64,000 bases of DNA, taken from NCBI RefSeq assembly GCF_000787575.1, contig NW_012236532.1, positions 746,612 through 810,611 of the forward strand, written 5' to 3'. The position numbers and the translations under genes are program-made. The notes below the pieces were generated by a model. The model saw only the letters and a list, made by a program, of their open reading frames with translations. It made no database searches and was not told the DNA's origin. Positions 20,879-31,998 of this stretch are shown here, in pieces. The number at the start of each line of letters is the position of its first letter. The stretch's first letter is position 1. Source of the stretch: Acytostelium subglobosum LB1. Lineage: Eukaryota; Evosea; Eumycetozoa; Acytosteliales; Acytosteliaceae.

Positions 20879-21113
20879 TTAATTAATTTTAATTTTTAAT
20901 TCAACCGTTGGTACTATTTTATCTAGAATATCATTATAGGCAGGTGTAGATTGCAATGGAACAATGGGAAGGATTGTGTCGTCATTGGGTGTACCACCAT
21001 CCAGTACTTGTATGTCAGAAGGACTCTTTCTTCTGTTTTGATATATTGTTATTCTTGAATCGTAGAATCCACTAAGCAAACTTAAACGATTGAATAATTT
21101 CAGACTTTGATCC
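20879..21113 (-). pseudogene. Possible gene fragment, minus strand
   Basis: After a TTTGTAG acceptor (minus strand) a frame reads DQSLKLFNRLSLLSGFYDSR and goes on to a tail ending VPTVELKIKIN and TAA. Composition looks coding, but no upstream exon with a start and donor is visible before the GTP cyclohydrolase gene at 21545. It may be a remnant, or the last exon of something whose first exon I missed. Confidence 0.25.
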
Positions 21114-21544
21114 TACAAATAGTAAAGAGACTAGAAATATAAGGATAAACTATTAAAAAAAATTATTCTTCATTGTCCAAATAAATTTATATTATTATTT
21201 TGATTAATTAATATACTGATTGATTAATTGATGAAAGATATTTATATTGATAATAGATTGGAAAAATTGATGATGATGTGGATTACAAATAACAATCTAC
21301 CACCAACCATCAAGATTGCTCAGAGTGTTGCTTCCAACTCTTCAAACGAGTAACTTCCAATTTTAATCATTCGGATATATAACCATATTTATCTGTTTAT
21401 AATGTATTATCGGAGATAGCCAGCTCGTTCTTATGGGTGGACTTGGCGAATACCCTACGATCATGTGATTGATTTGTTGGTGATAACTTCGAATAATTTG
21501 AACGAAATGGCTACGTATTTTATATTATATTATATTATATTTAT
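21114..21544. other. AT-rich spacer with a short coding-like stretch on the plus strand
   Basis: On the plus strand about 21240-21352 reads IDNRLEKLMMMWITNNNLPP, then TIKIAQSVASNSSNE and a stop, which looks like the end of a protein. No upstream exon is evident. The rest is AT-rich, with a TATAT run near 21520. I see nothing else. Confidence 0.3.
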
Positions 21545-22332
21545 TTACTTCTGACTTCTAATCAGACTGAAGAACTCTGCTCTGGTCCTTGAGTCCACCT
21601 CAAAGACACCGCACACTGATGAGGTTACTGTGCTGGAGCCAGGCTTCTGTACACCACGCATGACCATACACATGTGACTGGCCTCAATGACGACGGCCAC
21701 GCCCAGTGGATTCAGGGCCTCCTGGATAGCCAATGCAATCTGTCTGGTGAGACGCTCCTGGACCTGTAGACGACGGGCAAAGATCTCGGCGATTCTGGCC
21801 AGCTTGCTCAGACCCAGTACCTTGTGATCGGGGATGTAACCAATATGGCACTTTCCATAAAATGGAACCATATGATGCTCGCATAGCGAGAAGATATCAA
21901 TATCCCTTACAACAACCATCTCATGATGGTTCTCATTAAAGATTGCACCTCCAATAATCTCTGTTTCATTTGATTGATTGATGTGATTGAATGAGTGAGT
22001 GAATGAGTGATTGAATGAATGAATGAATGAATGAGTGTATACATACCATCGACAGACAACTCATAACCATGTGTAAAGTACATTAAAGCTTTGGCCATAC
22101 GTAGGGGTGTCTTTTGGAGACCCTCACGCTCGGGGTCCTCACCAATAGACTCTAGCAATGACTTTACATTATCTTGCATCTTGCCCAACACCTGTTCACA
22201 CTTGGCCGATGCTGGATCTCTTGTCTTTGTCTTTACAGACTTCATCAAAGCCTTTGAACCATTCTCATAGATCTCCTCATCATCATTCTCCTCCTCCTTA
22301 TGATGATTGTTATATACTTTTAAGTTATCCAT
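21545..22332 (-). CDS. gchA: GTP cyclohydrolase I
   Basis: Exons 22332-22047 and 21960-21545 join in frame (SVDGE to IIGGAIF) to 233 residues, the normal family length. The enzyme turns GTP into 7,8-dihydroneopterin triphosphate, the first step of tetrahydropterin synthesis; D. discoideum makes D-threo-tetrahydrobiopterin from it. Signatures are [18 protein letters not shown], the zinc and substrate site [20 protein letters not shown], the loop [20 protein letters not shown], and [14 protein letters not shown] with the second zinc Cys. The N-terminal ~50 residues are acidic and variable. The intron is packed with CATT/CAAT/CACT tetranucleotides on the coding strand. A minus-strand ATG at 22332 follows an AT-rich leader. 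Confidence 0.95.
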
Positions 22333-23797
22333 TATTATGTATGTTTATATATTGTATTGTATGTATATATATATATATGTTTGATTGATTGATTGATTGA
22401 TTGTATGTGTATAAGTATAGATAGTTATACTTTGTGAATATATAAAGATAATAAGTATGTTTATGTGTGTGTGCAAGTGTTAATTAAAGATGGATTGAGG
22501 TTCGAGAAGAAGACGAATGTTTATTGAGCCCAAATGACAACAGGGTTCGCGAGTTATGTGTTTATGTGGTGTGTGTGTGTGTATTGGGATTCCAACAAAG
22601 ATGGAGAAGTGCGTTGCTTTTTATAAAGAGTGCTTGTAAACGAGTTTGTGGTTAAATAGTGCCACTAGTGGGGTGGTCCACACTAACACATGGACACATC
22701 ATAATTGGATAAACTTAGGACCAGGCCCGACCACAGGTACCACACCCACCCCACCAATATAAACATGCTCATTACTGCAATGTAGGTGTGATGTTTGCAT
22801 CAATTAACTGGTGTCATTTGCTAAAAAGGTACAACAATGATGTTGGCAGGACAGTTCCCAATCGAACATAAAATCAAGAGAGTGATCTAGTGTGCGGGCT
22901 AGTATTGGGTAGAGCATTGTTCAGGAATTGGTTGGAAGTTTTGGATAAATGGATCTAATTAATTGATATGTTTCTCGAGACTTTTCTCAAATATAAGCAT
23001 AACATTTAAATGAATTGAATGACATAGATAATACGTAAGTTGATTATTCGTAATGCCGACAATATAAATGAACGAATGAACGAATGATAAAGATATCGAG
23101 GGTCAGTAAGAGGCCTTTGCCAAAATAAAAAACACAAATGTTTACAAGTGGCACTTGACAGGTGTCACTCGTGCTGCAAATGAAGGAGATATACATGACC
23201 CTACATGATAAGAATTACGTTGATCTGATCATTTACGTAATGTTTGAGTGTGTGATTGATTGATTGTTGATTGAACAACGTATAGACATGCATGCCTTGA
23301 AACTTCTTTCCAAGATATACTAAAGTTATAAATGATTGATTAAAGTAAAGAGAGAGAATTGAATGTCGGTGGAATATTTGGTGGTGTTATCTCTTTGTTC
23401 CAATCAATAATTATGAGTTTGTTGGAATCAATGTGTTTTTGAACAGTTGGCGCTCAAATTGAAGGGTTTTTGGCGCCAATTTTAAACAATGTCTATTTTC
23501 AAATCAATGATGATCTGAGTCTTATCACTTACTTGTACTTATTACTTTATCTCTATCTTATAAATATACATTACGACATTATCTTAATCAGAGCAATACA
23601 GGCCATATTGATCACTCATTCAATCGATCAAACGATCAATCAAACGTTTAGAATCAAGTCTGTCAAGTAGTTAGTATGACTTGATTGAACAAAAGATACT
23701 ACTCAACCAACAAACAACATCATATATATTCAACAAACTACCAACGAATCAATCAATCAATCAATCCAATCAAATCAATCATATTTAAATATATATA
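22333..23797. other. Long intergenic region
   Basis: This spacer of about 1.46 kb separates divergent genes. It has a (TGAT)n run near 22380-22402 and a TG-rich patch near 22560. A 9-bp inverted pair (GTGGGGTGG near 22670 and CCACCCCAC near 22750) flanks a GC-richer stretch of about 75 bp. A 66-codon frame at 23470-23670 is low-complexity and not convincing. Promoters for both neighbours presumably lie here. Confidence 0.4.
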
Positions 23798-26700
23798 ATG
23801 GAGAAGTTAAAGAACAAGTTGTTCAAGGCGATAGAGAACAGTGGACATTCAACATTTGTAACACTGGCCTCACCAAAGAGTGAGGATGGCGCTAAAATGC
23901 AAGAGTTTCTCGCATGGCTCCCAGCAAAGCATCATGAGCAACTCTTTGATATATTGCTCCGCGGCAAGATGGTGCCACTGATCGAAGAGGAGATGTTGAC
24001 ACCATCGGACGACACCAACATGGACATGGACAAGGACACTGCCAAGTCAATACTAATCGAGTCGCTCAAGAGCTATGAGTGCGTGCTCCATCTCTGCTCA
24101 TCATACCTCAAGCTCAAGACCTTGGACCCCCCCGAGCAGCTCTTTCAAATCATCAATATATCACATGGTACGTTGTGTTTTGTCGGCGGCCAGGTCAGAT
24201 CCGCGAGCACATCATATACTAACTCAATCATGTTTAGACCTCTTGCTGCCAATCGTTAGTCTGCAAATGAACATTGAGACACAGACACAACTGTTTGCCA
24301 AGGATGTGCTGGCTAGACTGGCCAAGATGTATGGCAAGCTGGCCAACGATATCGCCATGCTGTGCGAGCTTTGGTACAAACAGGATAGGCCCAGGAAAGA
24401 GGAGCTGGCGCCCCAAACCATTGCATATCTTATCCAAAAGGCATATGAATCAACTGTTGTGGCAGGTATGTTGTTGGCGACCGCGACGCGACACACTCAC
24501 CCGCACGATACCCAATCACTCACTCACCGGAACCATCCCAATCAATCAATCAATAGACATCACAAGACTGTATAATATGAGGAATGCACTGTTGGCGCTG
24601 GACTTTGGCGATGAGAGCTCAATGTCCATCCAGGAATTGCTGCTGGGCTGCTTCATCCAGCCTCAGTTTGTAAAGACGGTGGATGGCCGCAAGATGTTGG
24701 CCTTCCTATTCACCATTCGTCCACAATTCATCGATGCCATTCATAATGTGGTCAAAGGTCAGCTGCTGTCTTGCTCGCGCACCATCATGGACGCCTACGC
24801 AGAGGTCTACTACAAAGCCTGGAGGGTTGCCACCGGCCCTTTCCTGCTGCGCATCGAGTTTGGTTGTCTCCAAAACGTGGCGCAGTGCGCCATCCACGCC
24901 GCCAACACCAAGTTGTTCAAGGCCACAATGGCCTTCTTGCACTACTTCCACGAGATGAAGGCCAAGGACAAGACGGTCGACTCAATGCTGCTGCGCGTCT
25001 ACGAGCCCATCCTGTGGCGCTCGCTGTCGGTCGCCAACTCTGGCGTGCGCGCCAATGCCACCCGCCTGTTTGTCGACTCCTTCCCACTGCACGACCGCGA
25101 GGCGCCACAGCGCGAGATCGACGAGGTGCTCCAAAAGCAGTTCATCGAGCTCCAGAAGCTGCTGTTCGATCCAGCGATCACTGTTCGCCAAACGGCCATC
25201 CACGGCGTTCTCTGCAACGTGTTGGCCAAGTTCTGGGAGATCATTCCCGTGTCCACATCGCGCGTGCTCCTGTCCAAGATCATTGGCGACTTGGCCCGCG
25301 ACAAGTCCAGCGGCGCGGTGCGCGAGACCGTGTTCGAGGGCATCAAGTACCTGCTCGATAACCAGGCTCTGTCACACAACATGCTCAAGCAACTGCTACC
25401 ACAGATGTCGGTGCTGATACACGACAGCTCGGAGCGTGTGCGTGAGGCCTTTCTGGACCTGATGCTCTTCCTCAAGGGCATCTCGACCATCCGCTTCCTC
25501 GACATCGTCCCGCTCGACCATTTGTTGGAGCGCATGGTCGTTGATCACAAGAGCGCCACACTCTCCAAGAAGCTCACACAACTGCTGGTGGAGGCCTACT
25601 TCCCCGAGAACGAGAAGTCATCCGAGATGGTCAACCGCTGCATCATGCTAGTCAAGAGCAAGAGGAATGCCACGGTGGGCTTCTACTCCAACATTGTCAG
25701 CTTTGTGCCCATCGTCTCCATTGCCAAGTTCCTGTCGATCACTTTCAAGTTCATCATCACGTTCCTGACTCACAACCCCGACGTCAGCCAGCTGCACCAA
25801 CCCAGCAGCAGCGTTGATGCCAAGTCGGCCAAGGGACGCGGCAAGGCGGCTGGCCAGAAGAAGGCGGCGCGTGGCAAGGGTAAGGCGGCCGCATCAAAGA
25901 AGAAGCAGCCAGAGGTGGAGGTTGAGGTCGAGGAGCAGCCAGCTGACGAGGAGGATGGTGAGCTTCAAATCACCCTGGAGGACATCGAATGTCTGTTGGA
26001 GATTGTAGAGAACACATTGTCATCGATCAAGCCTCATCTGGAACTTGAAGAGAATCAGTATATTGTCAAGGTATGTTTGATTGCAACGCAAGTCACACTC
26101 CATCACTCACCCACTCACTCAATCAATCACAGGGCTTGCTGGCCAAGTTCAATGATCAGAGTATCACATCACTCTACATTTGGTTGTTCTCTGCGGCCAC
26201 ACCACGAATCAACTCGATGTGCCTCGCCATCAACATCGCCTCATTCTTTAGCATGTCCAACTTCCCAATGCTCAAAGAGGTGTTGTTGCAGAACTTCCAA
26301 GAGATCGACCAGACCACACCAGACAAGCTGAAGCAGACACTGTTGCTCTGTTTGTTCTCCTGGAACATTCCCGACCAGGTGCTACAGATCATATTTGAGA
26401 ACATTGGCACTCCGTTGCTTTTGCTCAACGAAAGAAACAGTCATCCAGACACCTCTGGTCGCAAGTCCATCACCAACAACAACAACAGCAAGAGGAAGAG
26501 AAAGACTGGCGATGAGGACGAAGACCAGGACGATCATCCCGAGGAGGTACCATTCGAACTCAAGATGGCCGCGGCAACTGACAAGGCAATGATATCCCTG
26601 ATATTCTTGGACATTCTTTTGGTATGTTGATCATTCTCCATCGATCAATCAATCAGTCGACCAACCGACCATGCACTAACATGTAGCCAACTGTTGTAGA

Positions 26701-28076
26701 AACATCACGAGACACGTAGCAGCACTCTGGCGCAACTGGAGGTGTTGATGTTGCTCATTGAGAACTTGTTGGCGTATATGCCACACACTCAGATGCGCCT
26801 GACTCATCTGTGCCGACCTGATGATGACACTGTGCAGCGTTCCGATGTGTACATCAGTGAGAAGCTATTGGTGTCCTGCTTTGTAATGTACTGCAAGATC
26901 CTGTTCCATGCTGAGGGCGCCTCCGAGAGACTCCAGAAGGACTCGGAGCTGTTCCAGGAGCTGTTCCGCTGGGGATTCGAAGTGCTCATGCCAATGATCC
27001 AATCATACATTGAGAATGGACAGCAAGTGAGCTCGAGCAAGCGAAAGAGATCGTCGTCAGACGATGAAGACGAAGAGGATGATGAACCGCAGGAGGAGGC
27101 CCCAAAGTTCCCTCTCGATATCCTGCACAGCTACCTGCTGTTCGTCACGGAGAACATCACGCTCGGACTCTGTGGACCGACCACTCTGTTTGAGCTGTGC
27201 CAGCGCATTGATGTCCTGCTCGAGCTGATGCCAAAAAATGGCGCATTCGACGCCGTCATCCCCGTCATTGCCAAGTTCACCTACCAAGCCTACTACGCCT
27301 CGCAGGACGATCAGATGCTGCTGCAGGCATCGTTCAAGCTGGTGCGCACATTGCTGGACGTGATCGACCACTCGTCGAGACGCGAGCTGGCCTGCTCCGA
27401 GTCGCCTCTCAGCTTCTTTAGGCTAGCGGACCTGCTCACACTGCACTTCCAGCGCGGCACACTCAGCAACTTTGTCAAGTTGATCATGGAGCCGGTAATC
27501 ATCAACATCACCGAGATTGGCGAGTATCTGGCGCCGAGGACCATCAGCAGTCTGGACAAGTTGACGCCCATGTGCAACTTTGTCATCTCCACCGTTGCCA
27601 AGTGCACGCCTGCCATCAACTCATTGGCCGAGCATCTACTCAACTATGTCAAGTTTGAATCAATGAGCAAAACATCCATCTATCACAGTCTCAACGTCAT
27701 CTCCATCATCATACACACTGCCACTCAATACTCTAGTATGTTTCCAGTCCAATCCAATCAATGGAACCATTCCACGCTTGACTCGATCAAACACTAACCA
27801 CTTCACTTCACACACCTTACAGGAACCACCGACTTCTCATCACTCCAGAACATATTAATCAGTTTCATTTCCAAACTGCCACACATGTCGTCCAACTCTT
27901 ATGATGACGACGATGAAGACAATCATGACACAAACCAAGATGACGGATCATTATGTATAGACTATCAACAACTATTGAAGTTGTCCAATGATATACTGAA
28001 CATCAGTATGTCCAAGAAGAGATCATCCGCCAAAGACAAGGCTAAGGACATGGCTGCCAACAACGCCATAGTGTAG
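23798..28076 (+). CDS. ncapg2: Condensin-II complex subunit G2 (CAP-G2)
   Basis: Six exons (23798-24167, 24238-24465, 24557-26070, 26133-26621, 26700-27735, 27823-28076) join in frame to 1296 residues. HEAT-like helices dominate. The match to NCAPG2 is strongest in SLSVANSGVRANATRLFVDS, FPLHDREAPQREIDEVLQKQ, FDPAITVRQTAIHGVLC and LLDNQALSHNMLKQLLPQM. The protein is the HEAT subunit of condensin II, which compacts chromosomes before and during mitosis. A basic disordered loop with KGRGKAAGQKKAARGKGKAA follows residue ~690, and two acidic, KR-flanked loops (SKRKRKTGDEDEDQDD and SKRKRSSSDDEDEEDDEP) look like nuclear localisation or phosphorylation regions. The tail is acidic, then basic. Exon 3 has higher GC than the other exons. 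Confidence 0.88.
27762..27774. repeat. TGGAACCATTCCA motif in intron 5 of the CAP-G2 gene
   Basis: Arms TGGAA/TTCCA with one mismatch from the full palindrome. Confidence 0.5.
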
Positions 28077-28082
28077 AATAAA
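28077..28082 (+). terminator. Poly(A) signal AATAAA directly after the CAP-G2 stop
   Basis: AATAAA starts on the base after the TAG stop codon. Confidence 0.45.
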
Positions 28083-28421
28083 GGATACATCATGGTGGTG
28101 GACATGTCCCTACCACATTAAATGACAAATCTAAGATTGTTTGTTATATTATTATACAAATCCATAACTCATTTTTGGAAGTAGTCGTTTTAATAATAAA
28201 AATAATTCAAACATCCAACCATTCAACGGATAAAAGTGCCGTTTGGAACTCATCGTCTCTCATTGTTCTGACTTTGAGGTCAAATTAAAGATCTGACAAT
28301 GGTCCCATTGAGAACAAAGTGTGTGTGTCCAAATTAGGATAAAATAGTGCAGACCAAACGGTCCCAGGTCCAAAGCTTCATGACAATGACGATAGAGTCC
28401 TTCTTGAGGTGGTATTGATAG

Positions 28422-28479
28422 TTTTGTGACTTGTGAGCCTTAGACCTTCAGATGTCTGAGTCACAAAAGGACCTCACAA
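28422..28479. repeat. Nested inverted repeat
   Basis: TTTTGTGACT (28422-28431) is the exact reverse complement of AGTCACAAAA (28459-28468). The adjoining TTGTGAG (28431-28437) is the reverse complement of CTCACAA (28473-28479). The two pairings are competitive or coaxial. No gene is nearby. Confidence 0.6.
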
Positions 28480-29623
28480 ATTAGATGGCAAAACCACCTC
28501 CATCCCCAAGGAATGAACGAATGAAAGAATGAGTGTTGGGGTCGGTCGGAGCAAGATTGGGGCGTGGACACGACTTGTGGGTGTTGGGGGTGTTGGGCCT
28601 TCGTCAAGCCTCGTTGTATATGTGTGGGGGTTGGGTTTGCGTAGAATGTTTGTAGGCATCTCTAAAGATTTGCTTCCAATATATCCTTTTTTGGTAAATT
28701 AGCTCATATTTGTAACCCTTCATCCAATAAAGAATAATTATAAAAGTATCATATATATCGAAAGTTGATGGAATATATATGTCCAACAATTTGGAAACAA
28801 GTATCATTATCAAACATTAAACTTAAACAAATAATAAGAAAGATACATATATCCGCCCCTCCTCATAAAGGTTACATACATTATATTTATAAATATACCA
28901 GGTCAATTCAATCGATCCATTTATTTAGGTATGCCTCCCAAATACATCATATCATTAATCAACATGCAAACATACAAATAATTACATCAAACCGATTGAA
29001 GGAACACATTTCTAGAACAGCCCCACACACAACTTAGATTTTCACACCTTCACTTCGAACAACCCCTTCGCCTCACTACACTTCACTTCACTTTGACTAT
29101 GAGTCATTCATTCATTCCACACCCTGGATGATTTCCCGGGAACCATTATGTTTGTTGTTGTAGAATGTGTTTACTTCTACAAGACGGCCGACCTAAGATA
29201 TAAATGGCCTAAAGTCTGCAAAGAGTACACTTCTATTTCTAAACACACCACATCTACATCAACATTCATCCATCCGTCGATTCATCAATCATTATCAACA
29301 ATCTGATTCTTCTTTACATATTGTATTCCTCGATTGTTTACTTTCCAAACGAACTCTTTTTAAAGTTAATCAATTCTACCCATTTTTCATCTTTCAAACA
29401 AAGAGATAACAAGGTATTATCCCTTAACCCCACTCACAAGCGCAGACCCATACATAGAGACACTACATCTCTTCCTCATTTCAGATCTAAAGCAAACCAA
29501 CAGTCTATCTCTCGTTCATTCATACCCACCCACCCAGCATCTCTCACATCTTCACACCTACCCCCACACACACACTCTCTACCATAAGCACACACACACA
29601 CACACACTTGTCTCATGTGAACA

Positions 29624-29711
29624 TAGTGCGCCATGCAGTTCATTTCAATGTATTGGCGCGCTAAGTACTGTCCTGGCCTCTACCACGTTTGGTAGGTGGC
29701 TCTCGCCCACC
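29624..29711 (+). ncRNA. Hairpin cluster, candidate structured RNA or leader element
   Basis: Three hairpins follow each other. First, TAGTGCGCCA (29624-29633) pairs with TGGCGCGCTA (29654-29663): ten pairs with one G-T wobble and a 20-nt loop. Second, CTACCA (29680-29685) pairs with TGGTAG (29690-29695) around CGTT. Third, GGTGG (29695-29699) pairs with CCACC (29707-29711). The block is GC-rich in an AT/CA-rich setting, about 320 bp before the OSBP start codon. It could be a small RNA gene or a structured 5' leader. No known RNA family was recognised. Confidence 0.35.
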
Positions 29712-30027
29712 ACACATACCAACGGACACTCAGTTGCTCGTTCATTCTCACTCAACTCCCTTTCAAAGTTACCATACTAACCAACCAATCTTTATTGTTG
29801 TTTCCCATCTCATCCCATCCGCCTCTTCTAGATTCATTCAAGATTTCCCTCTATTCTTTAACTCTACGCACACATTATTATTATTACATTTATAATTATA
29901 TCTTTATCTTTACACAATTCAAACAAATAATTCACATATCTCTTTTAAACATTTAGGGATAATACCATATTCATCTTAATAATTATATATTATTCAATTT
30001 ATCAACATATATTACAATCAACAAACA

Positions 30028-31744
30028 ATGTCATTCTTAAAGAAGTTGTCCAAGAAGGACAAGAAGAATAATGAAAAGACAACATCATCAAATGATGATA
30101 AGGTTGGTAACTCTGCAGAGGACCAGGATTATATGGACCATGTAGATTTTGGAAAGGACGGAGAAGCATTGGAGCCACCAGAGGACAAGAAGAAGTTATG
30201 GACCAAAGTCAGCGGCCTGATAGGCAAGGACACAATGTCATTGGTGTCACTCCCAGTCTACTTCTTTGAGCCACTGACCGTTCTCCAATCCCAAGTTGAG
30301 CCACTGCGTTTTGTCCGTCTGTTAGAGAAGGCCTGTGATCTTGACAACTCAATCGATAGACTGGTCTACATCACAGCATTCAATATTGCATTATTCAGTT
30401 CATATGTCAGAACTGGTAAGTTATTATTATATTTATTATTATACTACCCATATATTGATACTAATATTCAATCAATTAATTAAATAGCAAAACCATTCAA
30501 TCCACTACTCGGAGAGACATTTGAATATATTCCAAAGAATGGAAGTTACTGTACATTGAGTGAGCAAGTGAGCCATCATCCCCCCATTGGAGTTTGTGAG
30601 ACTTCAAGTGCTCGATTTAACCTTCAACAAGAGTCATGGATTACAACCAAGTTCTGGGGTAACTCTGTCGATATCTTCAGTATGGGTAACAACCATCTCT
30701 ATCTCAACGATCATAATGAGCACTACTCATGGAAAGTTCCATCGTAAGTTTCCATCTACTCATTCAATCAAACAACCATACTAATATATCATATTCAATC
30801 TAGATCATGTTGTCATAATATATTGGTTGGCAAGATGTGGGTGGAGCATCATGGCACTCTGTCCATTGTTAACCATGTCACTGGTGACAAGGCCATTATA
30901 ACCTTCCACAAGTCAGGTTGGTTCGAGGGTAATGCCGCCAGGAAGATCTCTGGAGAGATTTCCGATGCCAACGGAAAGAAGAAGTTCTTGGTCAGTGGAC
31001 GCTGGAACGAGTACATTGTGATGACCAAGCTCGATGACAAGGGAGACAAGATCGACGAGTTCACCATCTGGAAGGCTGGCGCCGACCCCCTGGAGAAGAC
31101 CAACAAGTGGAAGCTTGGTTCCTTCATTCAATCATTGAATGGTATGTGTTGACAGAGTTGTGTGACCTAGTTCTAATCATCAACATCAAACTAACAATCA
31201 ACGAATCAATCAAATATAAACAGAGATCAACCCAGACTATGAGCACATCCTTCCACCAACAGACTCAAGACTCCGCTCAGATAGAAGGAGCTTGGAGGCC
31301 GGTGATAATAAGCTGGCCAACAAGGAGAAGAGTAGGATAGAGGACAGGGAGCGTGAGAAGAGAAGAGAGCGTGAGAGAACCGGAAAGCCATTCACTCCCA
31401 ACTACTTCAAGAAGGTGGACGACCCCCAGTTTGGCTACAGATGGCTGTTCAACGGCGAGTACTGGAAGGAGAGGGAGATGAGAATCCAAAAGTACGATGC
31501 AGAGAAAAGCAACAACCAGGCCCTCACCGACATCAGTTCGCTGAGCATGAGCGATGATGTCTCGGTCATTTCGACTAACACTGTTTCCTCTAGTCTCAGC
31601 CAAGGCAGTTCGGTTGCATCGATGCCCACCTTTGTCGACGAGTCCAAGACGGCAGACGACATGGCTGCAGACAAGAGGAAATCATTCAACTCGGCCAAAC
31701 CAATCTACACCAACGTTGTGCCCATAGGGCAGTCGTCTCACTAG
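30028..31744 (+). CDS. Oxysterol-binding-protein family lipid transfer protein
   Basis: Exons 30028-30415, 30488-30743, 30804-31141 and 31224-31744 join in frame to 500 residues. The protein has the ORP lipid-binding barrel without a PH domain: SLVSLPVYFFEPLTVLQSQV, KPFNPLLGETFEYI and the family signature EQVSHHPP. KMWVEHHG and the final FTPNYFKKVDDPQFGYRWLF, then NGEYWKERE, close the barrel. ORPs move sterols and often PI4P between membranes at contact sites. The N-terminus is Lys-rich (LKKLSKKDKKNNEK) and might bind acidic membranes. The last ~80 residues are Ser-rich and probably disordered. Short ORPs of this layout are the usual dictyostelid type; I cannot tell which paralogue this is. 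Confidence 0.92.
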
Positions 31745-31998
31745 TCAGATAGTCAGCCAGTTTAAGTCAGTCAGTCTGTTAGTCATTCAGGACATTCAGT
31801 CGACACAGCTCAAACCTTATCAAAAACAACGATTGTAATATGTACATTTAAATGATTATCTGTGTTCAATTATTTGACGACAGTCAGTCTGTGAGATCAC
31901 TTTGAGAAGCCTTCAAACAATCAATCACACATTCATTGTTGTGATCACTCCCCAAACACACACACACAAACATCATACATACTCAGTTCTCAATCAGG

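Larger units (their letters stand above)
28083..30027. other. Long intergenic region holding the probable OSBP 5' leader
   Basis: This is the largest gene-free stretch, about 1.95 kb. A nested inverted repeat lies at 28422-28479. A possible TATA element (TATAAAT near 29200) is followed by unstructured CA/TC-rich sequence typical of dictyostelid leaders, with a CA run at 29588-29607 and a hairpin cluster at 29624-29711. The transcript of the downstream gene may start near 29230, which would give a leader of about 800 nt or a leader intron. The 88-codon frame at 29321-29587 is Ser/His/Pro-rich and not convincing. Confidence 0.4.

Noticed and set aside
23470-23670. 66-codon open frame
   Set aside because: Low-complexity Ile/Leu/Tyr-rich reading of AT-rich DNA, with repeat-derived Ser/Ile/Asp/Gln at the end.
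29321-29587. 88-codon open frame upstream of OSBP
   Set aside because: Composition follows the CA/TC-rich leader; no domain, signal peptide or conserved-looking block.
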